The notes beneath the pieces are model-generated. The model searched no databases and was not told where the DNA came from. It saw nothing but the letters and a program-made list of their open reading frames with translations. DNA of 64,000 bases, from the NCBI GenBank assembly GCA_964353865.1, contig CAYGXJ010000035.1, forward strand, positions 5,057-69,056. Direction: 5' to 3'. Made by a program: the position numbers and the translations under genes. Below are positions 43,477 through 52,848 of this stretch, one piece after another. Every line of letters starts with the position of its first letter. Within the stretch, counting starts at the first letter, position 1. The DNA is from RBG-16-64-43 sp964353865 (GTDB lineage: Bacteria > Chloroflexota > Anaerolineae > Anaerolineales > RBG-16-64-43).

Positions 43477-45516
43477 TCAATCTCGCTCGACGAGAACGAC
43501 GCGGACGAAGGCGTCTTCGTAGACCACCAACCCGGCCGGCTCACCCGCCTTCTCGCGGTCCACCAGGTAGATCGGCACGTGTCGCAGGCGCGCGTACTCG
43601 GAGGCCGCCACAAGCGCGAGCGGCGACATTTCCTCAAACGCATCCCGTGCAGCTTGCCAGCGTGCCGGGTCGAGCAATTCGAGGTCGACCGACATCAGGC
43701 TCATCTGGCCCGCCGTCGGGTACGTCACCCAGCGCATGCGTTCGAGCAGCCGGAAGCGCGTATCGTCCTCGATGGTCCCCGTCTCGACGATGAGCGCGTT
43801 GGGAGGCGTGTTCAGGTTGATCCAGCGCATGTATTCGAACGCGGCCGGCCACGGCGTGGGCGGGGTGCCGATGGTGATGCCGACGACCTGCACGGCCTTC
43901 GCCGCATGCAGCGCACGACCGATAGCTTGCAGCGAGCGCGCCCGCAAATCAAAGAACGGGGTCAGTGATTGAGTCAGAATCGTCACCGCCGCTGCATAGG
44001 CAATGAACCCCCGCTGCAGGCGACCCATACTGCGCCAGTCAACCTGCGCGAGCAGCATGGCTGCGCCGAGCGCGATACCGACCTGCGCCGGAACCGAACC
44101 GCGGGTTACGAAGTTGCGCCCCGGACCGCCGTGGGTGAAAGCCAGGGTGAGGAACAAGTAGAGCAGCGGGAAATATACGAGGAATTTCGCCCAGCGGCTG
44201 CGCTCGTGCAAGCCGCGCGTGAGGACCCACACACCATAGAGCACCAGAGGCAGCCCCATTTCGATCAGCATGACCCAGGCCAGCACGAGCGGGAACCCCG
44301 CCAGCGACAGCCACCGATCCAGCGCTTGGAAGGCGGGCGAACTCGTCTCGAGGAATCCTTCGAGCATGGGGATGCGGAACTCGTTGACCTTGATCCCGCC
44401 GCTTTGCGAGAGGCTGATGAGCGCTTGCCGACCGGCGCCCAGGGCGAACAACCCTGCGCCCCAGGCCAAGGGACCTAACGCCTTGACGCGCCACCACACG
44501 CGCGTGTGCAACAACATCCACACAACCCCAGCAACGGCCATCGAAAGGAAGATGAACGCGCTCGAGCCCAGGCAGAATCCCGCTAGCAGCGCCAGGATGG
44601 CCACACGCACGGCCGCCGGTGCGCGCACGTTGCGCCACAACAGCAACCCCAAGACGAAGGCCATCGCGCCGGCCACATGCTGCGGCACCCACATGAAGAG
44701 GGTGGGGAATGATGAGATCTGATTGTTCGAGACCAGCCAGACCACCCGGCGCTGCCAGTCTTCGACCTTGTACATGCTAAGCGTGGCGAAGAAATCGAAC
44801 CCGCCCGCCAGGGTGAGCGCCCACAACCCGCCCCAGCGCGCCAGACGTGAGCGCAGGTTGAGCCGCAAGAGGCACCAGCTCACGCCCACGAAGGCGCCAG
44901 TTTGGATAATCGCATGCACCGCCAACGCCCGCGCCAAGGACACGCCCAGGCCAGGCGTGTTGGCAAGGATCGCGGGGTAGATCCATGACCAGTAGTAGTA
45001 GACCAACGGTTGGTCCGGGAAGAAGTAGTGATGGGGTGGCAGCCCGCTCCGCGCGACTGAGACCAACTCGGCCAGGTGCCAGTACTCGTCCCCGCTCCCG
45101 CCCCAGGTGGCCAGGTTGCCATTGACCAGGAAGTCGAGCCGCGGCAAGTTGATCGCCAGTGTAAAGAGCAGGATGAACCCGGCAGCCAGGATCGTTTCGC
45201 CGCGCGAGGGCGGAACGTCGCCTGCGCCGTCGCGTGTGCGCAAGCCCAGCCGCGGCAAACGCCGCGACCTGCGCAGAATGACCACACCCACTCCGAGCAG
45301 CGCAACGAGCGCTATCAGCCAGAAGGGGTTGGGCTGCAATGGGACGACGTTCGAGACGGCTACGAGGAAGAATGGAACGATGACGAGCGAGACCGGCACC
45401 GCGAAGGCCAGCCGATGCCACCAGCGGGCGCGAGGCAAATCGACAAGGTGGAGGGCGAGGAACCCCGGAAGCACATAGGCGATGACCGCCTCGAACGCGA
45501 AAAGCACTACTTTCAT
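43477..45516 (-). CDS. large polytopic membrane protein (GT-C-like)
   Basis: The product is 679 residues with about thirteen membrane spans and a C-terminal soluble domain of roughly 130 residues ('WPAAFEYMRWINLNTPPNALIVETGTIEDDTRFRLLERMRW' ...) that should lie outside. The first large loop has 'GGSGDEYWHLAELVSVARSGLPPHHYFFPDQPLVYYYWSW', with acidic and aromatic residues in the place of a GT-C active site. The overall plan matches proteins that act on lipid-linked sugars or polymerise them. I cannot name a family. Confidence 0.7.
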   Translation of the reverse strand: MKVVLFAFEAVIAYVLPGFLALHLVDLPRARWWHRLAFAVPVSLVIVPFFLVAVSNVVPLQPNPFWLIALVALLGVGVVILRRSRRLPRLGLRTRDGAGDVPPSRGETILAAGFILLFTLAINLPRLDFLVNGNLATWGGSGDEYWHLAELVSVARSGLPPHHYFFPDQPLVYYYWSWIYPAILANTPGLGVSLARALAVHAIIQTGAFVGVSWCLLRLNLRSRLARWGGLWALTLAGGFDFFATLSMYKVEDWQRRVVWLVSNNQISSFPTLFMWVPQHVAGAMAFVLGLLLWRNVRAPAAVRVAILALLAGFCLGSSAFIFLSMAVAGVVWMLLHTRVWWRVKALGPLAWGAGLFALGAGRQALISLSQSGGIKVNEFRIPMLEGFLETSSPAFQALDRWLSLAGFPLVLAWVMLIEMGLPLVLYGVWVLTRGLHERSRWAKFLVYFPLLYLFLTLAFTHGGPGRNFVTRGSVPAQVGIALGAAMLLAQVDWRSMGRLQRGFIAYAAAVTILTQSLTPFFDLRARSLQAIGRALHAAKAVQVVGITIGTPPTPWPAAFEYMRWINLNTPPNALIVETGTIEDDTRFRLLERMRWVTYPTAGQMSLMSVDLELLDPARWQAARDAFEEMSPLALVAASEYARLRHVPIYLVDREKAGEPAGLVVYEDAFVRVVLVERD

Positions 45517-45546
45517 GTCCGCCTCTCGATTTGGGGCATGGGCCTG

Positions 45547-45708
45547 TCAGACTCCGCGCGCAAGGATGAGCAGCGCCACCTGGCGCAGCCAGCCATAGGC
45601 GCGCAACAACGAGGTGAGATGATCCGGCGCGAGCATGTACAATGCAAGCAGGCCGGTCATGGCCAGCGCGGCTGGTGCAGCCCAGCGCTCGGGATGTGCG
45701 TGGCCCAT
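45547..45708 (-). CDS. small single-span membrane protein
   Basis: The product is 53 residues with one hydrophobic segment ('WAAPAALAMTGLLALYMLAP') and a second amphipathic one near the C-terminus. It begins four bases after the stop codon of the large membrane protein gene, with a GAAGG ribosome binding site inside that gene's end, and it fills the gap before the next gene. The position suggests a real gene, perhaps a helper subunit of one of the large membrane proteins, but the coding evidence is thin. A longer frame starts at 45747. Confidence 0.45.
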   Translation of the reverse strand: MGHAHPERWAAPAALAMTGLLALYMLAPDHLTSLLRAYGWLRQVALLILARGV

Positions 45709-45712
45709 TCCA

Positions 45713-47662
45713 TCACCTTCGAGCAAAGACCGCCAGCGGCTCCCCACGAACGACCTCCACGAATTCCATGCTCGTCCGCGTCCAGTCGTCTTCTTTGCTG
45801 CCGAGCGAGGTTACCACCAGCTGGGCCGGGCTGGACTCAAGCGCGGTATGCCAGCTCAGTTCATCCGGCGCGTGCAGGTGAACGACCATGTTGCGCAGAT
45901 CGGCACCAAACAACGGATAGATGTCGACCCGCCGACCGTAGGCGATGGCCGTCGGTCGGGCATATGTCTCGCGCTCGATCCAGGTGTAGACCTCGTCCGG
46001 CTGCGCCACGCGCGCGGCCGATCGCGAGCGATCATCGCTGTGCGCAACGAACTCGCGCAACTGCCCAACGCTGATCTCCGGCGCCGGCAGTGTCGCTACG
46101 ACCACATATCCGATCATGAGCACGAGCTCAGCGCGAACCAGCAGGCCGGGCCAGTTGCGCAGACGATCGAGCAACAGGGCGCAACCAACCGCCATGGGCA
46201 AGAGCAGCGCCACGGCAAAGCGGGGACGCCAGTTGTCGGGCGTGGCAGCGAATACGAGGAAAATCCCGACGATGATAAGCAACGGCCATTTATCGCGCCG
46301 CCGCGTCGAAATCACCGCCCAATACACCAGCCCCGGCACGCCGAGGAAGACCCACAGCGGACCGCTGCCTGCGAAATTGTAGTCGTAGAGCGGCGCCAGG
46401 CGGTCGAACCAGGCGGCACCGATTCGGGCAGCCCAGGGAAGCCCGGCCACGGGCGAGTCCGGCTCGAGAGCCAGTATCTTATCCATTTCGAGCCCGGGCC
46501 ACACGATCTTCTCGCCGAGGCTGACTTGCGCCGGCGCAAGTGGGTTGCCTTCCACAATCCAATTGCGCGCGTAGGCGTATCCGCCAAGGAACACGCTAAG
46601 AATGGCGAAGACCGCGAGTCCGGCGACCAGGCGTTTGGCCTTCGCGGAATGCGCTGCAGCGCCGCGCACTTCGCCCGCTGGCGGAGGTTCTTTCTCCAGC
46701 AAGCGAAAGACCAGCAGGGCGCCGAGCAGCGCGGCTAGGGTCAGGCCCGAGTATTTTGTTCCGGCCACGGTGCCCGCACACAGCCCGCTCGGGATGGCGA
46801 GCTCGACCGCACTCGCCGTGCCATGCGGCGCCGACTTCAGTATGAGGTAGACACCCATGATGAACAGTGACACCAGCCAGGCATCGTTGTATGAGCCCAC
46901 CTGGCGCAGGAAGACCGTGGGCGTGAAGGCAAACACGGCCGCGCCGGCAATGCTTGCCGCGCGCGAGGCCTCGAAGTGGCGGGCGATCCCATACAGCGCC
47001 AGCGCACCGAAGATGACCCCGGGCAGGAAGGCCAGATCAACCAGCTTGTCGAGTCCAAGCGGGGCAAACGTCCACAACTGCATGAGTTCGCCGTTGATAG
47101 GATACGACCGGATCCACACCGACAGGCTGGGGATGGGCGCGACCGAGTGTGCCTGGACCATGCTGGCCATGATCGGCAAGTGATAGGCCAGTCCATCGCG
47201 ATCGTAAGGCGGAAGAAACCAGCCGTAGAAGACGTTGCGCAACACAATTGCGGCGTACAAGAGGATGATCAGCCACGCCCAGGGCGGCAGGGTCACTCCT
47301 CGTCCCTGCAAGCGAGCATTGCGCAGCGCCGCGTCGATGGACGCGCGATGCGGGAGGACGCCAAGGGCAAGGGTCACGGCGGCGAGGCCGACCGAGGCCA
47401 GAGCGATGGCGAGCGGCGTGAGCAGCCCCAGCCACCCCAGAACAAGCTGAGTGGCAATGATGTGGGCGGTACTGAGGACCACCGCCGCCACGCACGCGGT
47501 CAGCGGCGCATCCCCGCGGCCGAGGCGCCACAGGGCATACACCATCCAAATGAGCGTGGAGAGCGCGAGCAGCCAGCCCAGGCGCGCCCAGGTGGACGCG
47601 TCGGTGCCAAGGAAACCCGCCGTCGGCAAGGCAAGGAGATGGGCGCTGAGGCGATCGATCAT
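45713..47662 (-). CDS. large polytopic membrane protein, GT39-like
   Basis: The product is 649 residues with about thirteen membrane spans. The first outer loop holds 'FYGWFLPPYDRDGLAYHLPIMASMVQAHSV', with the acidic pair and His in the position of the catalytic Asp of PMT/GT39 (ArnT-like) lipid-linked sugar transferases. A soluble C-terminal part (about 110 residues) follows, as in the other membrane protein at 43477. I start it at the ATG at 47662, 13 bases after the upstream stop codon. Role is inferred: transfer or polymerisation of undecaprenyl-linked sugars outside the membrane. Confidence 0.75.
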   Translation of the reverse strand: MIDRLSAHLLALPTAGFLGTDASTWARLGWLLALSTLIWMVYALWRLGRGDAPLTACVAAVVLSTAHIIATQLVLGWLGLLTPLAIALASVGLAAVTLALGVLPHRASIDAALRNARLQGRGVTLPPWAWLIILLYAAIVLRNVFYGWFLPPYDRDGLAYHLPIMASMVQAHSVAPIPSLSVWIRSYPINGELMQLWTFAPLGLDKLVDLAFLPGVIFGALALYGIARHFEASRAASIAGAAVFAFTPTVFLRQVGSYNDAWLVSLFIMGVYLILKSAPHGTASAVELAIPSGLCAGTVAGTKYSGLTLAALLGALLVFRLLEKEPPPAGEVRGAAAHSAKAKRLVAGLAVFAILSVFLGGYAYARNWIVEGNPLAPAQVSLGEKIVWPGLEMDKILALEPDSPVAGLPWAARIGAAWFDRLAPLYDYNFAGSGPLWVFLGVPGLVYWAVISTRRRDKWPLLIIVGIFLVFAATPDNWRPRFAVALLLPMAVGCALLLDRLRNWPGLLVRAELVLMIGYVVVATLPAPEISVGQLREFVAHSDDRSRSAARVAQPDEVYTWIERETYARPTAIAYGRRVDIYPLFGADLRNMVVHLHAPDELSWHTALESSPAQLVVTSLGSKEDDWTRTSMEFVEVVRGEPLAVFARR

Positions 47663-47675
47663 TCGTGTGGGCGGC

Positions 47676-48857
47676 TCATCGCCCTTCGTCAGGCCATGTG
47701 GTCGAAAGGATCGTCCGCGCGCGCGCATTCCACGAATAGCCCTGCACCGCACTGCGCGCGCCGGCGGCCACGCGCCGGCTCAACTCCGGGTTCCCCAAGA
47801 CGCGCTGGATCCCCTCGCGCAATGCCTGTGCGCTGTCAGGCGCCGCAAGCACTGCCGTCTCACCGTCGCGAAGGACCTCGCGCACCACGGGAAAGTCGGT
47901 GGCGACGATCGGCCGGCCGGCCGCCATGTACTCGAACATCTTGAGCGGCGACATGTAGCGCACGGTCGGCGTCTGCGAAGTATAGGGCATCACCAATACA
48001 TCCGCCGCCCACAGGTACGCCGGCACTGCGCTGTTGGGCACCTGGCCGGTGAATCTCACGCGTCCGGCTACGCCCAGCCTAGCGGCGAGAGCTTGCAGGC
48101 GGGCAATATCCTCCGCGCGCCCGCCCACCATCACCAGGACAGCCTGGGGCAATCCGGCCAATGCCTCGATCGCTTCCTCGCCGCCCCGCCCCGGGTAGAG
48201 ATGCCCGGAGTGACACAGGATCGGCGGATCGAGCGGCAAGCCCAGCCGGCGGCGAGCCTCCTCTTTGGATAATGGCGAGTCGAAGCGTTCGAGATCTACG
48301 CCGTCGGGCAGGACATGCAGAAGCTCACTTGGCGCGCCCGCATCCGCATAAGCCTCGGCCAGCGCACCCGAGATGCAGAAGACGCCCCGCAGCGGCTTTA
48401 GGTGCAGCATGGCCTGCCACACCGGGTAGCGCTGCTCTTCCGCCAGGTTATGGGCTTCAAAGGCCACCGCGCGGCCCATGCGCGCCAGCCAGTAGGCCGT
48501 CCACACATCGCGCGAGTAGACCAGGTCGTAGCGGCGCACGGCGGCGCGGCCTGTGGCCGCCAACGAAAACCCGCGCACCTCGAATCGATCCCTCCAGTGG
48601 GGATACAGCACCCGCGCAATGTGAAAGCGGCGGGTCAATGCATAACGCTCCCACAGCGATGCGCCGTCCGTGCGCGTCACGCGCCAATCATCCCAGCGAA
48701 ATGGGATGATCAGATCGACCGCCTGCACCTGCGCCGCGAATGCGGCGCACATCTTCATCACCTGCAGGCTGTTGGCCAGGTCGGAGGGGACGCGCGAGCG
48801 CGCAACGTATCCCAGGCGAAGTGTGACCCACGCCTCGGGCCTGTCGCGGCTGCTCAT
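47676..48857 (-). CDS. family 4 glycosyltransferase
   Basis: The product is a 393-residue GT-B enzyme with the N-domain 'LGYVARSRVPSDLANSLQVMKMCAAFAAQ' and C-domain 'ILCHSGHLYPGRGGEEAIEALAGL' and 'VLVMPYTSQTPTVRYMSPLKMFEYMAAGRPIVATDFPVVREV'. The 'MSPLKMFEYMAAGRP' donor loop is of the WcaI/WbuB type. Its first 40 residues match those of the next gene downstream closely, so the two are paralogues. Overlaps its upstream neighbour by four bases. Confidence 0.9.
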   Translation of the reverse strand: MSSRDRPEAWVTLRLGYVARSRVPSDLANSLQVMKMCAAFAAQVQAVDLIIPFRWDDWRVTRTDGASLWERYALTRRFHIARVLYPHWRDRFEVRGFSLAATGRAAVRRYDLVYSRDVWTAYWLARMGRAVAFEAHNLAEEQRYPVWQAMLHLKPLRGVFCISGALAEAYADAGAPSELLHVLPDGVDLERFDSPLSKEEARRRLGLPLDPPILCHSGHLYPGRGGEEAIEALAGLPQAVLVMVGGRAEDIARLQALAARLGVAGRVRFTGQVPNSAVPAYLWAADVLVMPYTSQTPTVRYMSPLKMFEYMAAGRPIVATDFPVVREVLRDGETAVLAAPDSAQALREGIQRVLGNPELSRRVAAGARSAVQGYSWNARARTILSTTWPDEGR

Positions 48858-49975
48858 CGCCCTCCGCCTTCAAGGTCCGCCAGGACCGTCCGCGCGCGGC
48901 TGCGCCACGTGTGGGGCGCCACATCCAGCCGAGCCTGGTGGGCCAGGCGCCGGCGCAGATCGGGCGAGTGCAAGCTGCGACGCAACGCCGCGACCCAGGC
49001 CGATGGATCGTCAGCCGGCAGCAGCAGGCTGTTTCCTTCATCCAGCATGGCCCGCAGCGCAGGCAGGTCGCTCGAGAGGATCAACCGCTCGGCCGCCATG
49101 TACTCGTACAGCTTGAGCGGGCTCATGACCTCGGCTGTATCGCCCTTGCCCTGAACGGTGACGCGGGTCTGATAGGGCATGAGCAGGACATCGCAGGCCG
49201 CCTGATGCAATGCAACCTGTGCGGGCGGAATGTGCCCAAGCCACAGGACGTTGGCAGGCAGTTCCCCGGATGGGCGTTCGGAACCGCCAGCGATCAGGAA
49301 ATGAACCTCGGGCAATTCGCGGGCCATGGTGAGGATCGTCTCCACCCCACGTCCTGGAACAACGCTGCCGAAGTAACCCGCGGCCACCCCGCGCACCGCG
49401 ATGCCCAGCGCTTGTTGCGCCTGGTGCGGGTCCGGAAGCGCACGGTACTTGGCCTCGTCGAACGCGTCGCCGGCGACGAGGGTTTCCACTTGGCGCGCGG
49501 CGGGAATCGCGTTGACCAGCAGCTCGTGCAGCCGCGAGGTGATCAGCACCAACCGTCGGCATCTCGGGCTGCGCACGACAAGGCGCAGGTAGAGGGGACC
49601 GAGTCGCCCGCTCGGCAGTTGATGTAGTTCAAGAACGACGCGCTGCTGGTTCCAGGAAGCGGCCAGCGCAAAATCCACGCCGCGCGTGTAGACAATATCC
49701 GGCGCGAGCTGCCGCGCGCTGTGTGCCATGCGCCAGGCCAGGCCGCGCCGGCCGACCAGCGGCGGGGTCTTCACACGACGCATCGCAGGCACGAGGCGCA
49801 GCCCGTAGTATTCGCCCACGATTTCGCTGTCAGGCTCCTCTGCGGGAGCTATTCGCGGCGCCAGGAGCGTCACGGCATGGCCCTCGCCAACCATCGCCTC
49901 GCACATCTTGAGGATCTGCAGGCTGTTAGCCGAGGTCGAAGGGATCGCCGCGGAGGCCAGGTATGCGATTCTCAT
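48854..49975 (-). CDS. family 4 glycosyltransferase, paralogue of the 47676 gene
   Basis: The product is a 373-residue GT-B enzyme that starts 'RIAYLASAAIPSTSANSLQILKMCEAMVGEGHAVTLLAPR' and has 'VAAGYFGSVVPGRGVETILTMA' and 'VLLMPYQTRVTVQGKGDTAEVMSPLKLYEYMAAERLILSSDLPALR'. Same branch as its downstream neighbour at 47676-48857, with the shared 'ANSLQ-KMC' start and 'MSPLK-EYMAA' loop, so a tandem duplication that has since diverged. Coupled by ATGA at both ends. Confidence 0.9.
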   Translation of the reverse strand: MRIAYLASAAIPSTSANSLQILKMCEAMVGEGHAVTLLAPRIAPAEEPDSEIVGEYYGLRLVPAMRRVKTPPLVGRRGLAWRMAHSARQLAPDIVYTRGVDFALAASWNQQRVVLELHQLPSGRLGPLYLRLVVRSPRCRRLVLITSRLHELLVNAIPAARQVETLVAGDAFDEAKYRALPDPHQAQQALGIAVRGVAAGYFGSVVPGRGVETILTMARELPEVHFLIAGGSERPSGELPANVLWLGHIPPAQVALHQAACDVLLMPYQTRVTVQGKGDTAEVMSPLKLYEYMAAERLILSSDLPALRAMLDEGNSLLLPADDPSAWVAALRRSLHSPDLRRRLAHQARLDVAPHTWRSRARTVLADLEGGGR

Positions 49976-51150
49976 GTCGAGGATCCGCCTGGTTTCGCTG
50001 TCCGGACGCGCTGATAGACCTCGGCTTGCTGGGTCGCGTAGCGCGACCAGGTCAACGATTCCGCGAACGCCCGCCCCGCCCGGCCCATGCGCTGGGACAA
50101 GTCGCGGTCCACAAGCAGCCGCAGCATTGCGTCCCCCGCCCCAGCGACATCCTCGGCCGAGAGCAGAAAGCCCGTCTCACCGTCGCGCACTGCGTCCGGA
50201 ATGCCGCCTGTGCGGCTGCCAACGACCGGCAGACCGTACGCGCCGGCTTCCAGAAAGACCAGGCCGAATCCCTCGAAGGCGAAGCGTTGTTCCTGCGAGA
50301 GAAGCACAAAGACGGAACTCGAACGGTAGTGGGATGCCAGGTCCTGCTCTCCCACCGATCCGACGAATTCAACCCCGCGGATGTCGTGCCGCTGGATGAG
50401 CGCCAAGAGCTGCTCGTGGTAGTGGCCGCCGAGCCCGCCGCCGACGATCTGGTAGCGCGTCTGCGGCAGCGAGCGCTGAACGCGCGCGAAGGCTTGCAGG
50501 CTGAGGTGATAGCCCTTGCGCCGCTTAAGGTTTCCAACCGAAATGAGGGTGGGCACCTGCGGCCCTGGGCGGGCCTCGCCTTCGTCGCGCGGAACACGCT
50601 CGGTGATATCCGTTCCCTCGATCACGACTTCGCACGCCGCCGCGCTCAGCGCCGAAGTGAATTCGCGCTGCATGCGCGCCAGCGTTCCGTGAGAGATCGG
50701 GCAGATGAACGCCGCCTCGCGCAACACGCGGGCGTAAGCCGAGGAGAGGACCGGCCAGCGCTTCCAGACAACGGCGTAGGTGCCATGAGCCGTCAGGCCG
50801 AAGGGGACGCCTTCGCGCCGCGCGAGCATTCGCGCGACCCCGCCCGCCGGAAAGGCCTCCAGCGCGTGGACGAGATCAACGCGCAGGGGGGGCAGACGGC
50901 GCAGGCCGATGCTCGCCGCTGTGAGTGTGCGGGCTACCGGCCAGATTCCTGCGCTGACCGGCTGAACATCCGCAAGGACGTGTGTTTCGTATCCAGGCAG
51001 CAGGGCCCGCGCGCTATCAAGATCGGCCCGGGCAACGACAAGCACCGGCTCGACGTGGCGCGCCAGTGCGCGGACGGCACCCAGCGCTGCGGTCTGCCAG
51101 CCCCCGCGCGAACGCAGGTACGGGATGACAAATGCCACACGGGGAGTCAT
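49972..51150 (-). CDS. family 4 glycosyltransferase
   Basis: The product is a 392-residue GT-B enzyme starting 'RVAFVIPYLRSRGGWQTAALGAVRALARHVEPVLVVARAD', with 'ICPISHGTLARMQREF', 'LISVGNLKRRKGYHLSLQAFARVQRSLPQTRYQIVGGG' and 'VFVLLSQEQRFAFEGFGLVFLEAGAYGLPVVGSRTGGIPDAV'. The E-x7-E pair is 'EGFGLVFLE'. ATG at 51150 overlaps the stop codon of the gene before it. Confidence 0.9.
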   Translation of the reverse strand: MTPRVAFVIPYLRSRGGWQTAALGAVRALARHVEPVLVVARADLDSARALLPGYETHVLADVQPVSAGIWPVARTLTAASIGLRRLPPLRVDLVHALEAFPAGGVARMLARREGVPFGLTAHGTYAVVWKRWPVLSSAYARVLREAAFICPISHGTLARMQREFTSALSAAACEVVIEGTDITERVPRDEGEARPGPQVPTLISVGNLKRRKGYHLSLQAFARVQRSLPQTRYQIVGGGLGGHYHEQLLALIQRHDIRGVEFVGSVGEQDLASHYRSSSVFVLLSQEQRFAFEGFGLVFLEAGAYGLPVVGSRTGGIPDAVRDGETGFLLSAEDVAGAGDAMLRLLVDRDLSQRMGRAGRAFAESLTWSRYATQQAEVYQRVRTAKPGGSST

Positions 51151-52838
51151 CGGCGGTGCCCCCGGTGGACCAGTTCGGGCCACAGGCGGGCCTCGCCCAT
51201 CTCCATCAATCGGCGCGCACCATCCTCCGCCGCATTCGACCAGATCCGATCGCGCCGGCGAATCAGTTCTTCTCGCGGAAGGCGGAGTGCCCGATCGACC
51301 GCCGCTACAACGTTCTGCGGGTCCTCGGCCGCCTCGGCCAGGTGTTCCTCGGCGAGTTCGCGACCATACGCAATGGCCGTGCGCAGCCATACCGTTGGAA
51401 TGAGGCTGAGGGCTGCTTCATAAAGAACCGTGCTGTAAGTTCCCAGCGCCAGATCCACCTGGCTGAAGGCCTCGTAGACAGTGGGGGTTTGCAGCACATT
51501 CACCTTGGCAGGGTCGATCCCATATGCGCGCAGTCCGGTAGGGTCCTCACCGGGTCGCAGCTTGACCCACAATTCAAAGCGCCCGCTGCGGATGATCGCC
51601 TCGAGATAGGCAAGCACCTCTCCCTTGCGCGCGAGCGGCTCGGAAACAAGCAGCACGCGCGGCCGCCTTAGGCTTCGCGCCGGTTCAGGCCACTCTGCTT
51701 GGGGCGCGCGCAACGGCCCGCACACCACAACCTGACCGGCCTCATACAGTCGGCTTCCGGCCAAGAGCCGTTCGCGAAAGAGCGGACCCCACACACCGTA
51801 CAGGTCGAAGGCATGCGACCGAGCGTCGTCGAACCCGTAGGCCATGGTGCCGGTGTGAAAGCGATTGAAGACGCCGTGCTGGAATCCGAGCACCTTGAGC
51901 CCCAGGCTGTGGCAGGCGGCCACCAGCTCATAGTTGTGACGGTTGTCGTCGAAGACGATAGCACGCCGCGCCCCTTGTCGCACGAGAGCACGCCGCAACG
52001 CGCGATAGCGCGCGGCGGAGGCCTGGCACCAGCCGAGCACCTCGAGCGCCACCGCGCGCAACACCCGATCCTCGAGCGTTCCTCCCTGGGCTGCACTGAG
52101 AGGCTGCGCCGCCCGCGGGAGCGGATATCCCGCGCGGGGATCGTCATCGAACGCCTCGAGCACAACGGCCGGGCGCCGGCGGTGCAGCATGTTGCCCAGG
52201 GCAATGCGCGGTGAGAGGCTGTGCGTGTACTCGGCATAGCGATACCCACGCCGCCGCAGCTCCGCGTACAGCGGGCCGATGCGGAAATCGTGGTCGAGCC
52301 CCGGGCTGACAATGTCAATGGTGTAGAGGACCGTATCGCGGCGCGTCAGGCGGAACCCGATCAGCGCCAAATCCGAAACCAAACGCACTGCCGCCCGGCC
52401 GAACCACGCGGCGACCCGACGTGTAGGCGATGCTGCCTTCGGCACCTCGCCCTCGAACGTGAAGCGAGGGAACCCGGCCCTGCCCGACAGCGGCCGCAGC
52501 GCCCGCCGCGCCTCGGCCGGTGCATCGATCAGTTGAGCCTCGTTCGCGCCAGCGAGTCGCGCAAGGACGGGAAGGTAGCGCGTGAGCGGCAGCAGCGTGA
52601 AGCGGAAGAGGCGGTCCTGAACGAACCACCACGGCTCGAACCCATCCACGGTCACGAGCGAGGCCAGTCGCTCCCCGGTGGGAGCCGTCGACAGATTGAT
52701 GCGTCTGAGAAGGCGGAGGGCTTCGTCCCAATCGGCGGGAGGCAGATCTTCTTGCCAGGCATCGGCCTCCACCCGTTCATCGCCGGAAGCATCCGGCCGG
52801 AAGTGCAGGCGCGCCGAGGTCGAGCCGGAGGCGTGCAT
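51147..52838 (-). CDS. GT-B-like surface-polysaccharide protein, family unclear
   Basis: The product is 563 residues, larger than its glycosyltransferase neighbours. The C-terminal half carries the loops seen in capsule/CDP-glycerol-type GT-B enzymes: 'LGFQHGVFNRFHTGT', 'VLLVSEPLARKGEVLAYLEAII' and 'VDLALGTYSTVLYEAALSLIPTVWL'. The N-terminal 230 residues are not recognised; they include a long Arg-rich, partly hydrophobic region ('AAWFGRAAVRLVSDLALIGFRLTRRDTVLY') that may touch the membrane. It may add a final or unusual sugar or glycerol-phosphate unit. Overlaps the downstream gene by four bases. Confidence 0.65.
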   Translation of the reverse strand: MHASGSTSARLHFRPDASGDERVEADAWQEDLPPADWDEALRLLRRINLSTAPTGERLASLVTVDGFEPWWFVQDRLFRFTLLPLTRYLPVLARLAGANEAQLIDAPAEARRALRPLSGRAGFPRFTFEGEVPKAASPTRRVAAWFGRAAVRLVSDLALIGFRLTRRDTVLYTIDIVSPGLDHDFRIGPLYAELRRRGYRYAEYTHSLSPRIALGNMLHRRRPAVVLEAFDDDPRAGYPLPRAAQPLSAAQGGTLEDRVLRAVALEVLGWCQASAARYRALRRALVRQGARRAIVFDDNRHNYELVAACHSLGLKVLGFQHGVFNRFHTGTMAYGFDDARSHAFDLYGVWGPLFRERLLAGSRLYEAGQVVVCGPLRAPQAEWPEPARSLRRPRVLLVSEPLARKGEVLAYLEAIIRSGRFELWVKLRPGEDPTGLRAYGIDPAKVNVLQTPTVYEAFSQVDLALGTYSTVLYEAALSLIPTVWLRTAIAYGRELAEEHLAEAAEDPQNVVAAVDRALRLPREELIRRRDRIWSNAAEDGARRLMEMGEARLWPELVHRGHRR

Positions 52839-52848
52839 CGCAGAGGCC

